Positions 1 through 6,271 of a DNA stretch of 8,207 nt are shown in pieces. The stretch spans positions 1 through 8,207 of the forward strand of contig CATPAS010000128.1 in the NCBI GenBank assembly GCA_955652075.1, in the 5' to 3' direction. The position numbers and the translations under genes were made by a program. Numbering within the stretch: the stretch's first letter is position 1; every line of letters starts with the position of its first letter. Below the pieces are notes generated by a model, which worked only from the letters and a program-made list of their open reading frames with translations, did no database searches and was not told the origin of the DNA. This DNA comes from an uncultured Gaiellaceae bacterium (GTDB lineage Bacteria; Actinomycetota; Thermoleophilia; Gaiellales; Gaiellaceae).

Positions 1-104
1 CGCTTGGGGCGTGGCTGGGTAGACGGACGAGCGCCAAGTTCCTGTGCTGCGAGAAGCGCGGTCCCTGCGGCGATCGCCACCGTGATGAAACGACGCGCCC
101 GCAT
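1..104 (-). CDS. N-terminus of an exported protein, partial (cut by left edge)
   Basis: Thirty-four codons are open from an ATG at 104 to the left edge. The product begins MRARRF, then a hydrophobic run (ITVAIAAGTALLAA), then a polar Pro/Thr/Arg-containing stretch. This is the n-region, h-region and mature start expected of a Sec signal peptide or a single N-terminal membrane anchor. No lipobox cysteine is visible. A GGTGGG lies a few bases upstream as a weak ribosome binding site, and a promoter-like region with an 11-bp-spaced repeat lies at 122-180. About 220 bp separate it from tlpA, so it is probably a separate transcription unit. I do not recognise the family; the part that would show function lies outside the window. 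Confidence 0.5.
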   Translation of the reverse strand, partial: MRARRFITVAIAAGTALLAAQELGARPSTQPRPK

Positions 105-321
105 CACGCCCACCGTCTCGGAGTCTAGGCCGACGGCTCTCGAAACCAAAACCGGCCTGGGAGTCTCAGACAACTCTCAGGACTCTCGAAGGTCGCTCTG
201 ATCCCCAGCTGTTTTGCTGGATCACGACCAAGCCGAATCAATCAAGGAGCGATGACTGATGATCTCGAGCACCCTGCTCAACCTGATCGTGTCGATTGCC
301 GCAGTCGGAAGGCCTGCGCAG
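105..321. other. Intergenic region between tlpA and the left-edge gene
   Basis: I see no convincing gene here. It contains the putative promoter at 122-180 and an imperfect hairpin at 200-223 (arms GATCC..CAGC and GCTGGATC, loop TGTTTT, two bulged C). The hairpin follows tlpA but has no T tract on the minus strand, so it is a poor intrinsic terminator. A good plus-strand Shine-Dalgarno (AAGGAG, 244-249) precedes an ATG at 259, but the frame that follows runs antisense through tlpA. Confidence 0.5.
122..180 (-). promoter_or_regulatory. Putative regulated promoter with CTGAGA direct repeat
   Basis: On the minus strand the motif CTGAGA occurs twice, at 175-180 and 164-169, exactly 11 bp apart. 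A related TCTCGA/TCGAGA lies 9 bp further out at 184-189. Downstream on the same strand is TAGACT (122-127), a reasonable -10 element about 18 bases before the ATG at 104, with only a poor -35 (TTTGGT-like, 145-150). A weak -35 with an 11-bp direct repeat just upstream is the usual layout of a promoter activated by an OmpR-family response regulator. This is inferred from pattern only; no regulator can be named. Confidence 0.35.
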
Positions 322-924
322 TTAGTCCTGGGAGGCGCGGCTGAGTGCCTGCTGGAGGGTTGTCGCCGAGAGTTGGCCCCGGGTGACGTCCTGGATGCGA
401 CCGCTGCGATCGAGGTAGAACGTTTCAGGGAGTCCGATCAGGCCGAATCGGGTGGTGATCGAGCTGTTCGAGTGCACCGCGACGTATGGCACGTGGTGCA
501 CGCTCAGGAAGTGCCGCGCGTCGCCCGCCAGATCGTTGACGTCCACCCCGACGAACACGACCCGACCGCTGCGAGCCTCGGCCGCCGAGGCGAGGAGAGC
601 CGCCTCCCGCTGGCACGGCGTGCACCAGGACGCCCAGAAGTTGAGGACGACCGGATAACCGCGGAGATCGCTGAGCTGCAGCGTTCCGCGTCGGGCCGAC
701 GCCTGAAGCCGGTGTGGCCAGGTTCCTACCTGTGGCCAGATCACCGACAGTCGAACGTTCGGCGCAGGCGGGGAGCGGTGTGACGTGATCGCTCGTGTCA
801 ACCGCGCGGCTGCACGGGCACCCGAAAGTCCATGCACGATTCGGTAACTGAGCAGCGCGAACAGGGCCAGGACGAGGAGCGTCGCCGAGAGCCGCATCGC
901 CGACTGCAGCCTCGACACGGTCAA
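322..924 (-). CDS. tlpA: TlpA-type membrane-anchored thioredoxin
   Basis: A 200-residue thiol:disulfide oxidoreductase. Residues about 12-31 form one N-terminal membrane anchor, followed by a linker and a thioredoxin/AhpC-TSA-like domain. The active site WCTPC lies at 100-104 (Cys101, Cys104), and the cis-proline is Pro166 in GLPETF. TlpA-family proteins work outside the membrane as reductants; in rhizobia TlpA keeps the cysteines of SCO and of subunit II reduced so that copper can load CuA. With SCO and coxB in this operon, that role is the natural inference; CcmG/ResA-like reduction of apocytochrome c is the alternative. The chosen start is a TTG that overlaps the ctaG stop (TTGA), with GGGAG four bases upstream; an in-frame ATG at codon 10 is also possible. 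It appears to be the last gene of the operon. Confidence 0.9.
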   Translation of the reverse strand: MTVSRLQSAMRLSATLLVLALFALLSYRIVHGLSGARAAARLTRAITSHRSPPAPNVRLSVIWPQVGTWPHRLQASARRGTLQLSDLRGYPVVLNFWASWCTPCQREAALLASAAEARSGRVVFVGVDVNDLAGDARHFLSVHHVPYVAVHSNSSITTRFGLIGLPETFYLDRSGRIQDVTRGQLSATTLQQALSRASQD

Positions 925-1790
925 CGAGCTCCCGTTCCGAGTGCCGAGCGACGAGGGGCGACACGTCGCCGCAGTCCCGAGTCGTCAACCCCGAGCCAGA
1001 CGTACAGCCAGTAGAAGACGACGATCCCGTACGGGATCGAGCCCGGGCCTAGCATGACTCCGGCGGCCAGCTGCTGGTCTCCAAGCGCGGAGAGCCCACC
1101 TTTGTGGCCCGCGCTCTGGGCCGGATAGAGCGGCGTCGTCGCAATCGTGAGGACGATCGCGAGCAGCCAGCTCGCCGCCGACCCCGCTGCCGTGTAGATC
1201 ACCCGGCCGAAGGCGCTGAGGCGCGGATGAAACGGCGGGGAATCCAGGACCTGGCTCCAGAAGAGGAGCCCGAGCAGCACGAAGGAGACGTGCTCGGCGT
1301 AGTGGATGCCGTTGTTTCGGAGTGTGAGGTCGTAGAGAGCCGGTACATGCCAGACAGCGAGGTTGACGTCGAAGAGAAGCCAGGCCGCGACCGGGGTTGC
1401 GACTACGCAGGCGAGGTGGCGCAACCAGCCGAATGACGGGCTCTTGACGAGCGCCCTGGCGAGTCGACGGCGAAGCCGGAGCGGCAGCGGGCGCCAGAAT
1501 GGCATCCACGGCGCGCCCAGCACCAGCAAGGGCGCGGCGACCATCATCAACAGGACGTGTTGGAGCATGTGTGCCCAGAACCAGTCGTCGGCGAGGCGCT
1601 CGACGGGTGAGTCCAAGGCGACGAGAACGGCCACGAGCCCGGCCGCGAAGCACAGCCCGCGCCACGGCACGACGCGTCGCCGAGATCCCGTCGGCACCGC
1701 TCGCAGGCTCGGTCGCCGCGAGCCCCGCCAGTACCAGATCGCAGAGACGACGACTGTTCCCAGCACCCACGGTGCGCGGAGAAGATCCAT
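921..1790 (-). CDS. ctaG: Cytochrome c oxidase assembly factor CtaG (caa3-type CtaG family)
   Basis: A 289-residue polytopic membrane protein of the CtaG_Cox family, with about seven hydrophobic segments. Family signatures are in order: WAHMLQHVLLM (72-82, His74 and His78), then an APLLVLGAP stretch (86-94), WHVPALYD (147-154, His148), HYAEHVSF (163-170, His163 and His167), and GDQQLAAGVMLGPGSIPYG near the C-terminus. The conserved His and Met residues are candidate copper ligands. In Bacillus subtilis, CtaG is needed to form active caa3 oxidase, and the family is usually linked to insertion of CuB into subunit I. It is unrelated to the Cox11 type, which is also called CtaG. It starts at an ATG three bases after the sco stop and its own stop overlaps the tlpA start, so the three assembly genes are translationally linked. 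Confidence 0.93.
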   Translation of the reverse strand: MDLLRAPWVLGTVVVSAIWYWRGSRRPSLRAVPTGSRRRVVPWRGLCFAAGLVAVLVALDSPVERLADDWFWAHMLQHVLLMMVAAPLLVLGAPWMPFWRPLPLRLRRRLARALVKSPSFGWLRHLACVVATPVAAWLLFDVNLAVWHVPALYDLTLRNNGIHYAEHVSFVLLGLLFWSQVLDSPPFHPRLSAFGRVIYTAAGSAASWLLAIVLTIATTPLYPAQSAGHKGGLSALGDQQLAAGVMLGPGSIPYGIVVFYWLYVWLGVDDSGLRRRVAPRRSALGTGAR

Positions 1791-1793
1791 GCG

Positions 1794-2417
1794 CTACGTC
1801 CCGGCTGCGAGACGCTGGACGTCGTGCGTGACCGAGTCGGCTGAGAACGGGAACAGGTAGCCGGCGCGCAGGCCGCCGCTCGGATCGATGACGTAGAGCG
1901 CCGCGCTATGGAGGATGTCGCCCGGCGTCCGCTTGACGGCGATGTTGTAGGCGCGCCATACGGGCGCGAGCGCAGCTCTGTCGCCGAGCAGCCAGCGCCA
2001 GCTGCCCGACCAGCCGGCGCGCGCGGCGAACGTGCGTGCACTTCCGGGTGTGTCGGCCCAGGGGTCAACACTGACGACGAGCGCGACCGCACCGGTCCTC
2101 TTCATGCGTCGGAAAACGTCGCTGAGCACGTGACCTTCGATTGGGCATTCGCGCACGCACTTCGAGTCGAGGAACGTCAGCAAGACGACACGGCCGCGTA
2201 GTGACCTGAGCGAAATCGTCGCTCCACTCTGGTCGCGCAGGGCCAGCCCGGGCGCCTGCTTCGCTCCGGCTGCCCAGGTGATCTGGGCTCGCAACGGACT
2301 CGGCTGAGTCGCGGACCCCTGGGAACGGTGAACCAGCGCGGCGGCTACGCCGACGGCGATGCCGATCGTCGCCGCGAAAACGACCAGGCGAAGTTGCAAC
2401 GGAAGGCGCCGCGGCAT
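1794..2417 (-). CDS. sco1: SCO1/SenC family copper chaperone for CuA
   Basis: A 207-residue protein with one N-terminal anchor (about residues 9-29) and a thioredoxin-fold SCO domain facing outward. The copper site is complete: CVREC at 87-91 (Cys87, Cys91; the family CxxxC) and His170 in DILHSAALYVID. The expected FLDSKC and SVDPWADTPG segments are present. SCO proteins bind copper and metallate the CuA centre of subunit II, and sometimes act as thiol reductants. The ATG at 2417 lies five bases after the stop of the 40-residue membrane protein, with GAGGG just before it; the stop lies three bases before ctaG. Length and motifs are normal for the family, so I see no reason to doubt function. 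Confidence 0.93.
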   Translation of the reverse strand: MPRRLPLQLRLVVFAATIGIAVGVAAALVHRSQGSATQPSPLRAQITWAAGAKQAPGLALRDQSGATISLRSLRGRVVLLTFLDSKCVRECPIEGHVLSDVFRRMKRTGAVALVVSVDPWADTPGSARTFAARAGWSGSWRWLLGDRAALAPVWRAYNIAVKRTPGDILHSAALYVIDPSGGLRAGYLFPFSADSVTHDVQRLAAGT

Positions 2418-2422
2418 GGCCC

Positions 2423-2545
2423 TCAGCTATCGCCCCTGCCACGGAGCCTTCGCCGCTGTGAGAGCGCCCAGAGCGCAATCACGACGACGAGCAGCGACAG
2501 CGGGACAACGAGGGTCAGGACTGCTCCGGACGAGACGTCACTCAT
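2423..2545 (-). CDS. Small single-helix membrane protein (40 aa)
   Basis: An ATG at 2545 is preceded by AAGGAG (minus strand, 2551-2556) with a 5-base spacer, one of the best ribosome binding sites in the window. The frame gives 40 residues and ends in TGA. The product starts MSDVSSGAV, has one strong hydrophobic helix at about 8-29 (including LVVPLSLLVVVIALWAL), and ends in a basic tail (SQRRRLRGRGDS), predicting a short outward N-terminus and a cytoplasmic C-terminus. It fills the gap between ctaB (24 bases upstream) and sco (five bases downstream). Small one-helix proteins commonly stabilise terminal oxidases (CcoQ, CcoH, CydX and small aa3 subunits), so an accessory subunit or assembly role is inferred. 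I recognise no named family. Confidence 0.8.
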   Translation of the reverse strand: MSDVSSGAVLTLVVPLSLLVVVIALWALSQRRRLRGRGDS

Positions 2546-2569
2546 CGGGTCTCCTTCGTCGAAAGGCCA

Positions 2570-3793
2570 TCACAGTGCGACATCGAGCGCCATCGCAGTG
2601 AAGACGAGGGCGAGGTAGAGGAGCGAATAGTGGAAGAGGAAGGCCGCGCGCCTGGGCGTCGTGTCGCGACGCAGCCGAACCGCGAGCCACAGGAACACGG
2701 CGCCGAGGCCGAGCGCCGCTACGAGATAGCCGGTGCCAAGGGTCCCGCCCAGGAACGGGACGGCGGTGGCTCCAACGAGAACGATCGAGTACAGGACGAT
2801 CTGGCCTGTGGTCGCGCGGACGCCACGAACGACGGGCAGCATCGGGATCCGAGCGGCCGCGTAGTGCTCGCGGAGCAGCAAGGCCAGGGCCCAGAAATGA
2901 GGAGGAGTCCACAAGAACACGATCAGAAACAGCCCTAGCGCCGGCAGGGTGAGGTTCCCCGTCGCCGCTGCCCAGCCGACCAGGGGAGGCATCGCCCCCG
3001 CAGCCCCGCCGATGACGATGTTCTGCGGCGTCGACCGCTTCAGCCACCGCGTGTACACGAGCACGTAGAACAGGTTGCCGGCCAATGCCAGCGTTGCGGT
3101 GAGGACGTTCACCGCCGACGCGAGCAGCACGAACGAGAACGCGGACAACGCGAGCCCGAACTCGAGCGCGCAAGACGTCGGCATCCTCTCTGCCGCCAGC
3201 GGCCGTGCTTGCGTCCGGTTGCCCATCAGCCGGTCGATATCTCGGTCGAGGACGTTGTTCAGTGCGGAGGCACCTCCACACGCGAGCGCAAGTCCGAGCA
3301 TCGTGACGCCGAGCAGCCAGAGCGGCGGGACGCCGCGTGCGCCGACGAACATGCCGCAGAGACCGGTCACGAGCAGGAGTGACATGATCCGCGGCTTCGT
3401 CAATATGACGTAGTCGCGCCACGCTGCCCGCGGAGCCGCTTCGTGTCGGAGCGTCGCCGCAGTCGCGATGAGCGCCGCGGCAAAGGCTGCAGCCGCGGCG
3501 ACCGTGTGAACGATCTCCGATGTGAGCAGCGCGGCCGTTCCGAAGAGCACCAGGGCGGCCGCCGCAGGTGGAAGCAGACGCCGATGCGCGAACCACCCCG
3601 CCAGCACGAGCGCGACGAGCGGAGGCAGCGCCAGCGCCGCCAGCAGCCGGTGGGCCGCACTGGGCCCTGCCGCCCCGCTGATCACGGCGAGCAGGGTCGC
3701 GCCTGCTCCCGCAAGCGCGGTCAACCGAAGCCAGGGCCCCGGAGCCGTGCCGGTCAGCTCACTTGACGACGTAGAGAAGGATGAACGCGGCAA
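2570..3793 (-). CDS. ctaB: Protohaem IX farnesyltransferase (haem O synthase) with N-terminal CtaA-like four-helix domain
   Basis: From about residue 125 this is a standard CtaB/COX10 UbiA-type prenyltransferase. TKPRIM opens the first helix; NVLDRDIDRLMGNR carries the first Asp-rich motif (Asp183, Asp187); YTRWLKRSTPQNIVIGGAAG is near 247; WTPPHFWA near 295. The usual acidic residues before YAxAxxPMLP read REHY here. CtaB farnesylates haem B to haem O. The first ~115 residues form four extra hydrophobic helices with His-Arg at 48-49, His70 and His96, resembling one half of the haem A synthase CtaA. The start is uncertain: I chose TTG 3793, which has AGGAG six bases upstream and overlaps the coxC end by 35 bases; TTG 3724 and GTG 3832 are alternatives. 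The farnesyltransferase call is firm, the N-terminal domain less so. Confidence 0.88.
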   Translation of the reverse strand: MPRSSFSTSSSELTGTAPGPWLRLTALAGAGATLLAVISGAAGPSAAHRLLAALALPPLVALVLAGWFAHRRLLPPAAAALVLFGTAALLTSEIVHTVAAAAAFAAALIATAATLRHEAAPRAAWRDYVILTKPRIMSLLLVTGLCGMFVGARGVPPLWLLGVTMLGLALACGGASALNNVLDRDIDRLMGNRTQARPLAAERMPTSCALEFGLALSAFSFVLLASAVNVLTATLALAGNLFYVLVYTRWLKRSTPQNIVIGGAAGAMPPLVGWAAATGNLTLPALGLFLIVFLWTPPHFWALALLLREHYAAARIPMLPVVRGVRATTGQIVLYSIVLVGATAVPFLGGTLGTGYLVAALGLGAVFLWLAVRLRRDTTPRRAAFLFHYSLLYLALVFTAMALDVAL

Positions 3794-4358
3794 TCTCGAC
3801 TCCTGCCAGGACGAGCAAGACGAACCCGACACCCTCGACCGCCGCCGCGCGAACCACCGGCACTCCGCCCGCGCGCGTGACGTCGCCGATCAACGTCGCC
3901 AGCCAGTAACACGTGCCGAGCAGGAAGACAGCGAAGAGCCCGCTCCAGCCCACGAACACGCTTCCGTAAGCGCCGTCTGTGGGACCGAAGCCGAGCGACG
4001 AGAACTGAGCGCACTGCAATCCGACCGCAGCGAGGGCGAGCACGAGCGTCGCCCACGCGGTCGCGCGCCACATCTCCGGGGCCACCAGAACCGCGCTGCG
4101 GGCGATCCCCGCGCTCCCGAGGACGCAGATCAAGATGGCGACTCCGAATGCGATGGAAGGGCTCGGGTGATGGTGTGGCCACCCTCGCCAAATTCCGTTG
4201 GTGTTGAGAGCGCGGAGATACAGGAACGCGAAGAAGAACGCGAGGAAGAAGAACGCCTGGGAGGCCGCCCAGATGCGGGAACCGACGCGGATGATGCGAG
4301 CGAGCAGATCGGGCTGCTCGACAGCGTCGACGGTTGCGGTCGAGACGGTCGTGTCCAT
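3759..4358 (-). CDS. coxC: Cytochrome c oxidase subunit III
   Basis: A 199-residue protein with five predicted membrane helices (about 31-50, 67-87, 99-118, 132-155, 174-197). This matches the short five-helix bacterial form of subunit III rather than the seven-helix form. The first helix carries the family pattern ASQAFFFLAFFFAFLYLRAL, followed by a Trp/His/Pro-rich loop. The last helix reads GVGFVLLVLAGVEIAAF and lacks the Trp-His-Phe-Val-Asp motif seen in typical CoxC. Subunit III has no metal and stabilises the proton-uptake side of subunit I. The ATG is one base after the coxA stop; upstream in-frame starts would run back into coxA. GGGGAG serves as ribosome binding site and lies in a perfect hairpin at 4364-4380. 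The subunit assignment rests on position and the first helix and is good but not perfect. Confidence 0.85.
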   Translation of the reverse strand: MDTTVSTATVDAVEQPDLLARIIRVGSRIWAASQAFFFLAFFFAFLYLRALNTNGIWRGWPHHHPSPSIAFGVAILICVLGSAGIARSAVLVAPEMWRATAWATLVLALAAVGLQCAQFSSLGFGPTDGAYGSVFVGWSGLFAVFLLGTCYWLATLIGDVTRAGGVPVVRAAAVEGVGFVLLVLAGVEIAAFILLYVVK

Positions 4359-4359
4359 C

Positions 4360-6255
4360 TCAGCTCCCCGCAGCGGGGAGGGCGCCCGGTGCAAAGTCCG
4401 CGACCGGCGGCGCGTTGGGGACGCCGTACTCGTACGGACCACTCGTGATCACGGGTACGCGGTCGAAGTTCGAGACGGGAACCGGCGTCGGCACCTGCCA
4501 CTCGAGGCCACGCGACGCCCATGGGTTCTCGGCTGCAGGCTGGCGCACGAAGACCAGCGACCAGACCAGGTTGGCGATGAAGATGAGCATCGACAGTCCG
4601 ATGACGTAGGCAGAGGCTGAGACGAAGATGTTCAGCGTTTGCAGGCTCGGTGCGTACGTCGAGACCCGGCGTGGCATGTCGAGGAAGCCCGCGGCGAACA
4701 GCGGGAAGAACGTCAGGTTGAAAAAGACGAAGAACAGCCAGAAGTGGATCTTGCCGAGCGTCTCGTTGAGCTCGAAGCCGAGCATCTTCGGCAGCCAGTA
4801 GTAGACGGCGCCGAAGAAAGCGAACACGAGCCCGCCCACGATCGTGTAGTGGAAATGCGCCATCACGAAGTAGCTGCCGTGCGTCGTCACATCGCTTGGC
4901 ACATCCGACAGGAAGACGCCGGAAAGCCCCCCGATCAGGAAGTTGAAGAAGAACGCGAGCGCGAACAGCATCGGCACGGTGAACCGAATGCGCGCGCGCC
5001 AGAGCGTCCCGATCGCGATGAGGAAGATGAAGCCGGTCGGGATCGAGATCAGCTCCGTCGTAAGCATGTAGAACGGCCGCAGGCCGGCGTTCATCCCGCT
5101 CACGAACAGGTGATGCTGCCAGACCATGAAGCTGAGCAGCGTGACGCCGAGCATGCCGGCGACGGCGAGCCGGTAACCCCACAGCGGCTTGCGAGCGAAG
5201 ACCGGGAGCAGTTCGAGCACGATCCCGAAGCCCGGCAGGGCGAGGATGTACACCTCCGGATGGCCGAAGAACCAGAAGAGGTTCTCGTAGAGGTACTGGC
5301 TGCCGCCTGCGCTCGCCAGGAAGAAGGACGTGTTCGCGGCCCGATCCATCAGCACCATCGCCATGGCCGCGACGAGCACCGGTGCGGCAAGCGCCTGCAG
5401 GATCGACGTCGCCAGCACGGACCAGACGAAGATCGGCAGGCGCGTCCAGCTCATTCCCGGAGCGCGCATCGTCAGGATCGTCGCCATCAGATTGAGGCCG
5501 ACCAGCGTCAGTGAGATCGCGATCAAGATGAAGGACATGACGTAGGCGTCCATCCCGGCGCGCCCCTCGTCTGCCAACGGCGCGTACCCCGTCCATCCGG
5601 TCGCGATCCCGCCGAATGCGATCGCCGACAGGAGGATGAGGCCGGCGGCCGGCACCAGCCAGAATGTCAATGCCTCGATGCGCGGGAACGCCATCCGCCG
5701 CGCACCGATCATGATCGGGACGAAGTAGTTGCCGAACGGCCCCAGAATGAAGGCCGACGTCATCATGATCATCATCGTTCCGTGCAAGCTGACGAGAGTC
5801 AGGTACTGACTTGCGGGCCACGCCTGCTCCACCGGTCGCAACAGCTCGGTCCGCATCAGCATCGCGTTCAGGCCGCCAATAAAGAAGAAGATGCCGACGC
5901 CGAAGAGGTACTGGATTCCGACGACCTTGTGGTCGGTGCAGAGCCGGAAGTAACGCGTCCAGCTTCCGGTCTCGTGCTGACGCAATGTCGGGGGCCGGCC
6001 GAGGAGCCGGCCGATCGGGTAATTGGCGAAGCCGAGGCCGACGAGGAATCCGATCACGCCGAAGAGGTAACCCATGTAGATGCCGACATCGTTCTGGTCC
6101 GTCCCCTGCAGGTAGGGATGACCGACCGCCATCTGTCCGCCGATCCACGCCCCGAGGAACCAGCCGCCGATCCCGAGCACGAGGCCCGTCAACATGTTGA
6201 AGCCGATCAGGCGCCGCCAGACCGGTGGCTGGGCTGCGATCGGTGTCGCGCTCAC
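4360..6255 (-). CDS. coxA: Cytochrome c oxidase subunit I, haem-copper type A-like with altered proton channels
   Basis: A 631-residue catalytic subunit with about 14 helices: the 12 of the family plus two at the N-terminus (about 20-40 and 58-78). All metal ligands are present: His158 and His469 for low-spin haem, His467 for high-spin haem, and His332, His381 and His382 for CuB. The cross-linking Tyr336 lies in HPEVY with Glu334, and the MPRR haem-propionate motif is at 527-530. The C-terminal LEW..PTP..NF segment is also typical. It should reduce O2 to water. The D-channel Asp (GAPDM in mitochondria) reads GARRM (Arg187), the nearby Asn is Glu194, the K-channel Lys is Ile410 and its Ser is Leu347; the HD magnesium motif reads His459-Gly460. 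The GTG start is fixed by an AGGAGGT seven bases upstream, 16 bases after coxB. Confidence 0.95.
   Translation of the reverse strand: MSATPIAAQPPVWRRLIGFNMLTGLVLGIGGWFLGAWIGGQMAVGHPYLQGTDQNDVGIYMGYLFGVIGFLVGLGFANYPIGRLLGRPPTLRQHETGSWTRYFRLCTDHKVVGIQYLFGVGIFFFIGGLNAMLMRTELLRPVEQAWPASQYLTLVSLHGTMMIMMTSAFILGPFGNYFVPIMIGARRMAFPRIEALTFWLVPAAGLILLSAIAFGGIATGWTGYAPLADEGRAGMDAYVMSFILIAISLTLVGLNLMATILTMRAPGMSWTRLPIFVWSVLATSILQALAAPVLVAAMAMVLMDRAANTSFFLASAGGSQYLYENLFWFFGHPEVYILALPGFGIVLELLPVFARKPLWGYRLAVAGMLGVTLLSFMVWQHHLFVSGMNAGLRPFYMLTTELISIPTGFIFLIAIGTLWRARIRFTVPMLFALAFFFNFLIGGLSGVFLSDVPSDVTTHGSYFVMAHFHYTIVGGLVFAFFGAVYYWLPKMLGFELNETLGKIHFWLFFVFFNLTFFPLFAAGFLDMPRRVSTYAPSLQTLNIFVSASAYVIGLSMLIFIANLVWSLVFVRQPAAENPWASRGLEWQVPTPVPVSNFDRVPVITSGPYEYGVPNAPPVADFAPGALPAAGS
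4364..4380 (-). promoter_or_regulatory. Perfect hairpin over the coxC ribosome binding site
   Basis: The last coxA codons form a perfect 7-bp inverted repeat with a 3-base loop (CTCCCCG, CTG, CGGGGAG). The 3' arm contains GGGGAG, the only Shine-Dalgarno-like sequence for the coxC ATG at 4358. If folded in the mRNA it would hide the site until ribosomes finishing coxA open it, a usual device for fixing the subunit I to III ratio. The repeat is seen directly; the function is inferred. Confidence 0.5.
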
Positions 6256-6261
6256 GCGGTT

Positions 6262-6268
6262 ACCTCCT
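6262..6268 (-). promoter_or_regulatory. Strong Shine-Dalgarno for coxA
   Basis: AGGAGGT, a perfect anti-16S match, lies seven bases before the GTG at 6255 in the 16-base gap after coxB. It settles the coxA start, and therefore that the extra N-terminal helices are translated. Confidence 0.85.
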
Positions 6269-6271
6269 CAC

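Noticed and set aside
200..223. Hairpin after tlpA as an intrinsic terminator.
   Set aside because: The stem has two bulged bases and there is no T tract after it on the minus strand. Termination there may be factor-dependent.
259..783. Plus-strand frame of 174 codons with AAGGAG nine bases upstream and a hydrophobic start (MISSTLLNLIVSIAAVG).
   Set aside because: After the first 20 codons it runs fully antisense to tlpA, whose thioredoxin motifs are unmistakable, and the rest looks like a reverse-complement shadow (rich in Arg, Glu and Pro, no domain). The good start signal remains curious, but a gene is not supported.
3522..5514. Long plus-strand frames opposite coxA, coxC and ctaB (3522-4448 and 4639-5514).
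   Set aside because: Their products are Arg/Glu/Asp/His-rich with no recognisable domain, as expected for frames opposite membrane-protein genes in GC-rich DNA.
4130..6148. Minus-strand frame of 672 codons overlapping coxA in another frame.
   Set aside because: The translation is Arg-rich and low in complexity, while the overlapping frame encodes a complete CoxA with all metal ligands.
4360..6255. Possibility that subunit I is an A-family-derived nitric oxide reductase rather than an oxygen reductase, because its proton channels are altered.
   Set aside because: The cross-linking Tyr336 in HPEVY, all three CuB histidines and an intact CuA subunit with SCO and CtaG assembly genes favour O2 reduction. 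Loss of that Tyr is expected in the NO reductases.
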